A DNA stretch of 64,000 nt from Zobellia uliginosa (GTDB taxonomy: Bacteria; Bacteroidota; Bacteroidia; Flavobacteriales; Flavobacteriaceae): positions 434,001 through 498,000 of the forward strand of contig NZ_JAHKPY010000012.1 of NCBI RefSeq assembly GCF_018860745.1. Direction: 5' to 3'. The notes below the pieces were generated by a model. The model did not search any database. It had not been told where the DNA came from and saw nothing but the letters and a program-made list of their open reading frames with translations. Numbering within the stretch: the stretch's first letter is position 1; each line of letters starts with the position of its first letter. Positions 36,880 to 43,095 of the stretch are shown here, in pieces. Both the position numbers and the translations under genes were made by a program.

Positions 36880-38533
36880 AAAGCTACTTAAAATAATAGG
36901 TACACTCCTATTGATGATGATGATCTTAGTCTTTTTCAGATTCTGGAGAGATTCTGTTTCTGATAAATACGATGTTAGTATTGAATCAGATAAAATACCT
37001 GAATTTTCAAATGTACCCCTAGACTTTGTTCATAAATACACTGGTGAAAAATCACTTCCATTAGCACCTTCAGCACTTATTGATATTGATAATGACAACA
37101 TCGATGAAGTATTTTTTGGTGGAGGAATGAGCCAAGAAGATGCCATTTACGCATATCGAAATAATGAATTCGTACTAGTTTCAGAAGAAGTTGGTTTACC
37201 AAAAAAAGGCAACACCACAACTTCATTAGGAGTTGTTTCTGGAGATATGGACAATAATGGCTTTACTGACCTTATTATTGCTCGCGAAGATGGTCTTCAT
37301 ATTTACTATAATGATGGTAAAACGTTTACAGAAACAATCATTAATACACCTGTAAATAAAAAATCATCTCCTGCAGGAATTACTCTTGGTGATATTGATA
37401 AGGACGGAGATTTAGATATTTTCTTAGCTACCTACCTGCACAAAGAACTGATGGAGGGGCAAAACATTTTTGAACGCTATGATTATGGCTCTACAAGTGA
37501 GTTATTATTAAACAACGGTGATAATACTTTTAAGAGTATTACGAAAGCTGCTGGCTTAGACTACATACATAACACCTTTCAAGGGGTTTTAGTAGATATT
37601 GACAATGACTCTTGGTTAGATCTTGTTGTAGTTCATGATACTGGCGAAGCTAGAACATATAAAAATAACGGTGATTTGACTTTTACTATGAAATCGAATC
37701 CGTTAACTGGTAAATTCGCTTACCCAATGGGACTTGCAGTTGGTGATTATAATAATGACGGCTTGGTAGATTTTATGTTCTCTAATGTTGGTACGACTGC
37801 CCCAAATTTTATGGCAAGCGGTGACATTAAGGATAAATCCCTTTTTAATGATAAATGGATTCTGTTTAAGAATGAGGGCAATTTTAAATTTACCGATGCC
37901 GCAGAAGAGGCTAAAATTGCTGATTATGAGTTTTCATGGGGATGCACTTTTGCCGACATGAATAATGACGGGCTACAAGATTTGATAGTTGCAGAAAATT
38001 ATGTCGATTTTCCTTTCAGTAAAATATTTAAACTACCTGGGCGATTATTGATTCAAAAAGAAGACCACACTTTTGTACCAACAGAAACAGAAAGTGGTGT
38101 TGAAAATCCTTTGTATGGTATAACCGCACTTGTAAGTGATTTTAATGCTGATGGACATTTAGACCTTATTTGGACCAATATAGACGGCCCTTCAAATGCT
38201 TTTATCAATAAAGGAAATGCTAACAATTTTGTACAATTAGATTTAGCAGATGCTGCAGAAGCTATGGGAGCTAAAGTTACCGTTGTTACACCAGATGAAA
38301 CTTATACAGATTGGCTGGTAACCGGTGAAGGATTAGCGAGTGATCAAACTGCATTACTTCACTTTGGATTAGGCAAAACTCAGCATATCCATAAAATAAC
38401 GGTAGCCTATTCAAATGGTAATAAAGACGAGATTATTTCGCCTAAAATTAATTCGGTTGTAGATGTTATCAAAGAACGTAATCTACAAATGGCAAATGAT
38501 ACTGTAGTAACAACCTTGAAAACAAAAAAATGA
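36872..38533 (+). CDS. FG-GAP/VCBS repeat protein with ASPIC/UnbV-like C-terminus
   Basis: An N-terminal membrane anchor (residues 5-25) holds a 553-aa extracytoplasmic protein. At least six calcium-binding-type repeats of FG-GAP form are visible, with cores such as DIDNDNIDEVFF, DMDNNGFTDLII, DIDKDGDLDIFL, DIDNDSWLDLVV and DYNNDGLVDFMF, predicting a beta-propeller. The C-terminal 90 residues (FVQLDLADAAEAMGAKV to FGLGKTQHIHKITV) resemble the ASPIC/UnbV domain of CRTAC1-like proteins. Binding to a ligand or partner protein at the cell surface is likely. It is coupled to its neighbours by overlaps. Confidence 0.88.
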   Translation: MIKKLLKIIGTLLLMMMILVFFRFWRDSVSDKYDVSIESDKIPEFSNVPLDFVHKYTGEKSLPLAPSALIDIDNDNIDEVFFGGGMSQEDAIYAYRNNEFVLVSEEVGLPKKGNTTTSLGVVSGDMDNNGFTDLIIAREDGLHIYYNDGKTFTETIINTPVNKKSSPAGITLGDIDKDGDLDIFLATYLHKELMEGQNIFERYDYGSTSELLLNNGDNTFKSITKAAGLDYIHNTFQGVLVDIDNDSWLDLVVVHDTGEARTYKNNGDLTFTMKSNPLTGKFAYPMGLAVGDYNNDGLVDFMFSNVGTTAPNFMASGDIKDKSLFNDKWILFKNEGNFKFTDAAEEAKIADYEFSWGCTFADMNNDGLQDLIVAENYVDFPFSKIFKLPGRLLIQKEDHTFVPTETESGVENPLYGITALVSDFNADGHLDLIWTNIDGPSNAFINKGNANNFVQLDLADAAEAMGAKVTVVTPDETYTDWLVTGEGLASDQTALLHFGLGKTQHIHKITVAYSNGNKDEIISPKINSVVDVIKERNLQMANDTVVTTLKTKK

Positions 38534-38805
38534 TAGAATCTCTAAAAAGAATGTTCAATAAAAGACCAGACGAGTTCGATAAAGTTCCTGAAGGTGTTTG
38601 TCCTAATTGTTGGGGTGACCAAGAATATGGAAACGTAGTTCGTAAAAAATATAAGGATTTACAGATTGAAGTTAATAATCACAGTAGTAAACATGCCTTT
38701 ATTCAAAATTTTGTGGTTACCCATTTAACAGGTATACAGCTAAAAAGTAAGGTTAGCGGTCTAGAGTGCCCCACTTGTCATATAACCCCTAAAAATGAAA
38801 GCTAG
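38530..38805 (+). CDS. small zinc-ribbon-like protein
   Basis: The 91-aa protein has two Cys pairs, CPNC (24, 27) and CPTC (80, 83), separated by a basic helical stretch; four Cys in CxxC pairs are the usual ligands of a zinc ribbon. No membrane segment is predicted, so it should be cytoplasmic. It overlaps the FG-GAP gene by 4 bases and the next gene by 11, showing tight coupling. The family is not recognised. Confidence 0.7.
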   Translation: MIESLKRMFNKRPDEFDKVPEGVCPNCWGDQEYGNVVRKKYKDLQIEVNNHSSKHAFIQNFVVTHLTGIQLKSKVSGLECPTCHITPKNES

Positions 38806-39154
38806 TACTACTTTATTCTGGGTTATAAATATACTATTCCTCATCGGTCTTTTTGGTGCGGGTAGTCTAGTTATTACAGAATTTATAACAGGTGATGGCT
38901 GCCCCAAATTTGGGGCTGTACCCGCTTGTTTAATCATCTTAATATGTTTTATACTTCCCTTTATTTCGCATTTGCTTAAAAAATGGAATCTCATTTATTT
39001 CTTATTTACCGGTATTGCAGCACTAATTGCTTTAGTGGCATCGGTAATGCAATTTATAGGTAATGCAGAATGCCCTAAAACTGATTCAGGAATACCTATG
39101 TGTTATATATCGTTACTGATTTTCACATCACTTATCATCCTTAAAAAAATATAA
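38795..39154 (+). CDS. four-helix membrane protein with duplicated Cys motif
   Basis: The 119-aa protein is a tandem repeat of two helix pairs. Each pair carries a CPK-x-PxC motif in its non-cytoplasmic loop: Cys36/Cys45 (GDGCPKFGAVPAC) and Cys93/Cys103 (AECPKTDSGIPMC). Four conserved-looking Cys facing the periplasm suggest disulfides or metal/redox chemistry, somewhat like VKOR/DsbB-type proteins, but there is no true homology visible. Last gene of the coupled set. Confidence 0.7.
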   Translation: MKASTTLFWVINILFLIGLFGAGSLVITEFITGDGCPKFGAVPACLIILICFILPFISHLLKKWNLIYFLFTGIAALIALVASVMQFIGNAECPKTDSGIPMCYISLLIFTSLIILKKI

Positions 39155-39194
39155 CTTAATTCTTTAAACAAAAAATAATCTCACAAAGAGAACC

Positions 39195-39322
39195 AAAGTC
39201 CTTGAGGTGCTTGGGAAATGCTATTGAAACTTTGAAGTGATTTGCATGTTGAAACGAAAGAATTATTTAAACAAAGTGACCCTACTATTTTAGAAATAAT
39301 TACGGATACAAGCCTAATCTAA
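39195..39322 (+). pseudogene. fragment of a lost gene upstream of the K+ channel
   Basis: Protein-like sequence occurs in two frames joined by a one-base shift near 39235: LRCLGNAIETLK, then SDLHVETKELFKQSDPTI. The second part runs to a stop that overlaps the channel ATG (TAATG). This is the usual picture of a formerly coupled upstream gene that has been truncated and frameshifted. The family is unknown. Confidence 0.35.
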
Positions 39323-39975
39323 TGAGAGGAAGAATTATAGCGACTTTGACAGATTACAAATATGTAATTGCGCTGGTTAGCGTGTTCAATTTTTTATTAA
39401 CACCTATTCACATTGCAGTAAGCGGATTTAATCCAGGTTACGTAATCGTAACAAATTTTACTTTGGTGATTTTAGGGAGTTCACTTATTGCTTCAACAAA
39501 ATTGACAAAGGCATTTACCTATGTTCTGGGCTTGCTTACATTAACCGCAATTTGGATGGAGTTTGCCCATGAAGGGTCCAAACCTCTCACAATTTTTAGA
39601 CTGGTCATTTCGTTTGCACTTTTTACCAACTTATGCATCTTATTACTTGGCCAACTTCGGAAAATTAAACAGGTTAACCTTCAATTTATTCTGATGCCCA
39701 TTTTAGGGTTTCTTTTTTTAGGGCTTATTGGAGGAATTCTTTTTGAAGCAATTGATATTGCCGACCCAAATTCATTCAGACGCGTAGCTCACTTTTATAG
39801 CTATAGTTTTTACTATTTCAGCTTTATCAGCATTACCACAGTAGGTTATGGAGATATTACTCCGTTAACCGCTCCAGCTCAATCTCTTACTCTTGTTCTA
39901 AATATTATTGGTCAGTTTTATTTGGCCATAGTGATTGCTGTTTTTGTCGGAAAATATATTAATGTGAAATCGTAA
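39322..39975 (+). CDS. potassium channel, two-helix pore type
   Basis: The 217-aa membrane protein ends in a canonical K+ channel pore: a helix, the selectivity filter TVGYGD at 173-178 in SITTVGYGDITP, then an inner helix ending FVGKYI. Four further helices precede it (about 15-35, 40-60, 65-80, 90-110), so the layout is six helices, but no charged voltage-sensor arginine ladder is visible. It probably forms a tetrameric K+ channel in the cytoplasmic membrane. There is no attached RCK domain. Confidence 0.92.
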   Translation: MRGRIIATLTDYKYVIALVSVFNFLLTPIHIAVSGFNPGYVIVTNFTLVILGSSLIASTKLTKAFTYVLGLLTLTAIWMEFAHEGSKPLTIFRLVISFALFTNLCILLLGQLRKIKQVNLQFILMPILGFLFLGLIGGILFEAIDIADPNSFRRVAHFYSYSFYYFSFISITTVGYGDITPLTAPAQSLTLVLNIIGQFYLAIVIAVFVGKYINVKS

Positions 39976-40138
39976 ATCCTATAACACCCCTTTTGTATAG
40001 TCTTTTCTATTGCGGCGTCTTTCAGCTTTATAAATTTTGAGTGGGTAACTTTCTGTGACTATTGAATTGATGGCTATAGGTTTAACCACCGTGGTAGTAC
40101 TAAGGGTAAACCGAATTAAGCGGGAAAATTACACCCAT
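39976..40138. other. intergenic region with nested inverted repeat
   Basis: At 40079-40112, GGTTTA and TAAACC flank an inner palindrome ACCAC-c-GTGGT (40085-40095). The rest has no recognised feature. Confidence 0.4.
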
Positions 40139-40170
40139 AAAAAAAGCCTCTCAGTTTCCTGAAAGGCTTC
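40139..40170 (-). terminator. terminator of a lost tRNA-Leu copy
   Basis: The minus strand forms a stem of about 11 bp with one mismatch (AAGCC core) followed by a long T-run. It resembles the terminator beside the other tRNA-Leu copy. Confidence 0.75.
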
Positions 40171-40180
40171 TCGTTTTACA

Positions 40181-40230
40181 TGCGGAGAGACTCCCCGAGG
40201 CTGCGCTCGGGACAGGCTTCTCACCTCTCC
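40181..40230 (-). pseudogene. tRNA-Leu 3' fragment interrupted by a REP-like hairpin
   Basis: The plus-strand text GCGGAGAGACTC at 40182-40193 equals the acceptor/T-arm end of the intact tRNA-Leu, and TTCTCACCTCTCC at 40218-40230 resembles the other side of the T arm. Between them lies a 24-base hairpin. The 5' two thirds of the tRNA are absent. Confidence 0.55.
40193..40217. repeat. REP-like palindromic repeat
   Basis: CCCGAG (40194-40199) and CTCGGG (40206-40211) enclose GCTGCG and are followed by ACAGGC. The CTGTCCCGAGC-type sequence is typical of short palindromic intergenic repeats scattered in flavobacterial genomes. Here it sits in the T-loop position of a tRNA fragment. Confidence 0.6.
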
Positions 40231-40264
40231 TTATTTCATATTTTATTCAAAACTTCATAAAACT

Positions 40265-40295
40265 AAAAAAGCTTCTCGATTAAGAGAAGCTTTTG
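40265..40295 (-). terminator. terminator of tRNA-Leu
   Basis: AAAAGCTTCTC (40267-40277) pairs with GAGAAGCTTTT (40284-40294); the minus strand ends in a T-run. Confidence 0.88.
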
Positions 40296-40299
40296 ATTG

Positions 40300-40381
40300 T
40301 ACAGGCGGAGAGACTCGAACTCTCACACCTTGCGGCACTAGATCCTAAGTCTAGCGTGTCTACCAATTCCACCACGCCTGC
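40300..40381 (-). tRNA. tRNA-Leu (UAG)
   Basis: The minus strand folds into an 82-nt class II tRNA: acceptor GCAGGCG with CGCCTGT (one G-U pair), perfect anticodon stem CTAGA/TCTAG around CTTAGGA (anticodon UAG), variable arm with a GCC/GGT stem, and perfect T stem GAGAG/CTCTC. It has its own promoter box and terminator, and is the functional copy. Confidence 0.94.
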
Positions 40382-40404
40382 ATTTCCAATTCTAAATTGG
40401 GATG

Positions 40405-40412
40405 CAAATATA
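40405..40412 (-). promoter_or_regulatory. -7 box of tRNA-Leu
   Basis: The minus strand reads TATATTTG, 24 bases upstream of the tRNA 5' end. The same position beside the degenerate copy has lost this box. Confidence 0.5.
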
Positions 40413-40462
40413 ATGCAAATTTTCAATTCTCTAAATTTTCTATCATTTAAAAACGTTCTTTT

Positions 40463-40491
40463 TTGTATTTTTAAAATACACCCTAAATTTG
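40463..40491 (+). promoter_or_regulatory. promoter of the M20 dipeptidase
   Basis: TTG at 40463-40465 and TAAATTTG at 40484-40491 are separated by 18 bases, exactly as for asnS. The ATG begins 4 bases after the box, so the message is likely leaderless. Confidence 0.6.
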
Positions 40492-40495
40492 CTAC

Positions 40496-41884
40496 ATGCA
40501 AAACGTACAAGATTACATTTCAAAAAACAAAGAAAGGTTCTTAGATGAACTCATACAATTATTGCGTATTCCTTCTGTAAGTGCTGATTCTGCCTTCTCT
40601 CAAGACGTAATCGATACCTCAGAAGCAGTAAGGACTGCGCTAGAAAATGCAGGTTGTGACACGGTCGAAATTTGTGAGACCGATGGCTACCCAATTGTCT
40701 ACGGCGAAAAAATTATTGACCCTGCCCTACCCACGGTTCTGGTATATGGTCATTATGACGTTCAACCGGCAGATCCAATCAATCTTTGGAACTCGCCTCC
40801 GTTCGAGCCTGTTATCAAAAAAACCGATACACATCCTGAAGGTGCCATTTTTGCCCGTGGTGCTTGTGACGATAAAGGTCAGATGTATATGCACGTAAAA
40901 GCGTTGGAATTTATGGTGAAAACCAATCAATTGCCCTGCAACGTAAAATTCATGATTGAAGGCGAAGAAGAAGTTGGTAGTAACAACCTAGCCGTTTTCG
41001 TGGCCAATAACCACAAAAAACTAGCTAATGATATCATCTTAATTTCCGATACTGGTATGATTGCGAACGATGTTCCATCAATAACTACCGGTTTAAGAGG
41101 CCTTAGCTATGTAGAGGTAGAGGTTACTGGCCCAAATAGGGATTTACACTCTGGACTTTATGGTGGTGCCGTAGCGAACCCTATAAACGCTTTAACCAAA
41201 ATGATCGCTTCGCTTCATGATGAAAACAATCATATTACCATTCCTGGGTTTTATGACAAAGTAGAAGACCTCTCCCAAGAAGAACGGGCAGAGATGGCAA
41301 AGGCGCCCTTTAGTCTAGATGCATATCAAAAAGCGCTTAACATTACATCGGTAGACGGTGAAAAAGGTTATAGTACAAATGAACGTAACAGCATACGTCC
41401 TACCCTAGATGTAAACGGAATTTGGGGCGGATACACAGGAGAAGGCGCAAAAACGGTAATAGCCAGCAAAGCCTATGCAAAAATATCTATGCGTTTGGTT
41501 CCTAACCAAGATTGGCAAGATATCACACAGTTATTCAAAACTCATTTTGAAAGCATAGCGCCTAAAGGGGTTACCGTAAAAGTGACGCCCCATCATGGTG
41601 GACAAGGGTATGTTACACCTATTGACACCATTGGTTACAAAGCAGCGTCTAAAGCATACGAAATTACATTTGGTAAAAAACCCATTCCACAACGTAGTGG
41701 TGGCAGTATTCCTATTGTAGCGTTATTCGAAAAAGAATTGAATAGTAAAACTATTCTAATGGGCTTTGGCTTAGATAGCGATGCTATTCACTCACCAAAT
41801 GAACATTTTGGAGTTTGGAACTACTTAAAAGGTATTGAGACCATACCTTATTTCTATCATCACTTTACAGAAATGAGCAAGTAA
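40496..41884 (+). CDS. M20 family dipeptidase
   Basis: The 462-aa cytoplasmic zinc peptidase carries the ligands of family M20: HYDVQP near residue 86, the bridging Asp in GACDDKGQ near 125, the catalytic/ligand pair in EGEEEVGS near 155, DTG near 185, and the distal His (DAIHSPNEHFGVW) near 435. An internal dimerisation domain with HSGLYGG follows. It resembles carnosinase-like dipeptidases (PepV/CNDP2 type). It is monocistronic. Confidence 0.95.
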   Translation: MQNVQDYISKNKERFLDELIQLLRIPSVSADSAFSQDVIDTSEAVRTALENAGCDTVEICETDGYPIVYGEKIIDPALPTVLVYGHYDVQPADPINLWNSPPFEPVIKKTDTHPEGAIFARGACDDKGQMYMHVKALEFMVKTNQLPCNVKFMIEGEEEVGSNNLAVFVANNHKKLANDIILISDTGMIANDVPSITTGLRGLSYVEVEVTGPNRDLHSGLYGGAVANPINALTKMIASLHDENNHITIPGFYDKVEDLSQEERAEMAKAPFSLDAYQKALNITSVDGEKGYSTNERNSIRPTLDVNGIWGGYTGEGAKTVIASKAYAKISMRLVPNQDWQDITQLFKTHFESIAPKGVTVKVTPHHGGQGYVTPIDTIGYKAASKAYEITFGKKPIPQRSGGSIPIVALFEKELNSKTILMGFGLDSDAIHSPNEHFGVWNYLKGIETIPYFYHHFTEMSK

Positions 41885-41887
41885 AAT

Positions 41888-41923
41888 AAAAAGGGGAATC
41901 AACTAAAACTGATTCCCCTTTTT
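41888..41923. terminator. bidirectional terminator between the dipeptidase and the PhnA-domain gene
   Basis: AAAAAGGGGAATCA (41888-41901) pairs perfectly with 41910-41923, with A/T runs on both sides. Confidence 0.92.
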
Positions 41924-41925
41924 AT

Positions 41926-42504
41926 TTATATTTTTTTAACGTACTTGGTAATTATAACCGTCATAGTTGGTCCTACTTTACCTTCTATATATTCTGCATT
42001 CTCGCGGTCTAAAGAAATTCTTCGTACAGCCGTACCTTGCTTGGCAACTTGACTAGAACCTTTAATTTTCAGGTCTTTTACTAAAACAACACTATCTCCA
42101 TTTTCTAGAATTACGCCGTTTACATCTCTGTGAATAATTTTATCAGCCTCTGCTAAACCTTCTCCTGTTGCTTTTGCCCAGTCCAAAACTTCTGGCTCTA
42201 AATACATCATTTCTAAAAGATCCTTAGGCCAACCTTCAGACTTTAATCTAGATAACATTCTCCAAGCTACAACTTTCACAGAGTCATACTCGCTCCACAT
42301 GCTATCATTAAGACATCGCCAATGATTGGCATCCATTTGTTCTGAATCCTCAATTTGAGTACGACAAGTTTCACATGCTAAAATACTTGAATCTACTCCA
42401 CTTATAGATACCGGCTCTACTTCAAAAACTTCTAAATTATTCGTTCCCGTACATAATTCGCAAGTGGAGCCACTACGTGCTTCCAAATCAGCTAATACAC
42501 TCAT
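41926..42504 (-). CDS. PhnA/YjdM-domain protein
   Basis: The N-terminal part (residues 1-60) holds a zinc-ribbon-like pair of CxxC motifs (CELC, CETC). The C-terminal 75 residues (RDVNGVILENGDSVVLVKDL to VGPTMTVIITKYVKK) are the PhnA/YjdM domain. Despite the phn name, these proteins are not shown to break phosphonates and their role is unclear. At 192 aa it is longer than E. coli YjdM because of the middle helical part (WRCLNDSMWSEYDSVKVVAWRML). It is monocistronic. Confidence 0.9.
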   Translation of the reverse strand: MSVLADLEARSGSTCELCTGTNNLEVFEVEPVSISGVDSSILACETCRTQIEDSEQMDANHWRCLNDSMWSEYDSVKVVAWRMLSRLKSEGWPKDLLEMMYLEPEVLDWAKATGEGLAEADKIIHRDVNGVILENGDSVVLVKDLKIKGSSQVAKQGTAVRRISLDRENAEYIEGKVGPTMTVIITKYVKKI

Positions 42505-42555
42505 TATTCATTATTTTTATAATACAAATTTACATCTTTTAAGTGGGTCAATTGG

Positions 42556-42646
42556 ACCTTTCCCCAAAGAATTGGGGGCGGGCTATACATTACAAGTACG
42601 CTTTGCTAAAAAGCAAATGCGGGCTTTTCATTACTATCCCTAAGGC
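42556..42646. repeat. structured intergenic repeat of flavobacterial type
   Basis: The stretch contains CCCCAA/TTGGGG with a 4-base loop, then GGGCGGGCTATAC, then a second hairpin (TTGCT/AGCAA, extended by CGC/GCG), and ends GGGCTTTTCATTACTATCCC TAAGGC. Elements with this GGGCGGGCTAT...TATCCCTAA layout recur in Flavobacteriia intergenic DNA. Only one copy is in this window, so the repeat status is from memory of the family. Confidence 0.5.
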
Positions 42647-42663
42647 AAAAAAACAAAAATTAC

Positions 42664-42725
42664 TCTACATTTGTAGAATCAAAATATATATTCTATGTTT
42701 GTAGAACATACTCTAAACTTGTAGA
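42664..42725. promoter_or_regulatory. three BlaI-type operators and promoter of the first BlaI/M56 locus
   Basis: Three related palindromes end in TTGTAGA: TCTACATTTGTAGA (42664-42677), TTCTATGTTTGTAGAA (42691-42706) and TCTAAACTTGTAGA (42712-42725). Centres are 28 and 20 bases apart. The second contains a perfect -7 box TATGTTTG at 42694-42701, with the TTTG of the first 20 bases upstream as a possible -33 element. Repressor binding would block the promoter, giving autoregulation. Confidence 0.8.
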
Positions 42726-42727
42726 AA

Positions 42728-43093
42728 ATGCAGTTATCCAAATCGGAAGAAGAATTAATGAATATTCTATGGAAGCAAAAAAAGGCGTTCATGAAAGATT
42801 TACTCGATGCTTACCCAGAGCCAAAACCCGCTACGACCACTGTTGCCACATTATTAAAAAGAATGGCCGACAAGAAGTTTATTGACTATAAAAGCTTTGG
42901 TAGAAGTAGAGAATACTATCCGCTGGTAAAAAAGAAAGATTACTTCTCTAAACACGTTAACGGACTCATTAAAAACTTTTTCAATGATAGTGCCAGTCAG
43001 TTCGCATCATTTTTCACTCAAGAAACCAATTTAAGTAAAGCTGAATTGGAAGATTTAAAAAAATTAATAGATAGTGAAATCTTAAAGAAATAG
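42728..43093 (+). CDS. BlaI/MecI/CopY family repressor (locus 1)
   Basis: The 121-aa winged-helix repressor shows the family pattern: an N-terminal SEEELMNILW helix, recognition helix TTTVATLLKRMADK near residues 36-50, wing YKSFGRSREYYPLV, and a dimerising C-terminal helix. Such proteins hold the locus off until an M56 metalloprotease partner receives a signal and inactivates them. Three palindromes precede the start, and the M56 gene follows after 2 bases. Confidence 0.93.
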   Translation: MQLSKSEEELMNILWKQKKAFMKDLLDAYPEPKPATTTVATLLKRMADKKFIDYKSFGRSREYYPLVKKKDYFSKHVNGLIKNFFNDSASQFASFFTQETNLSKAELEDLKKLIDSEILKK

Positions 43094-43095
43094 TC

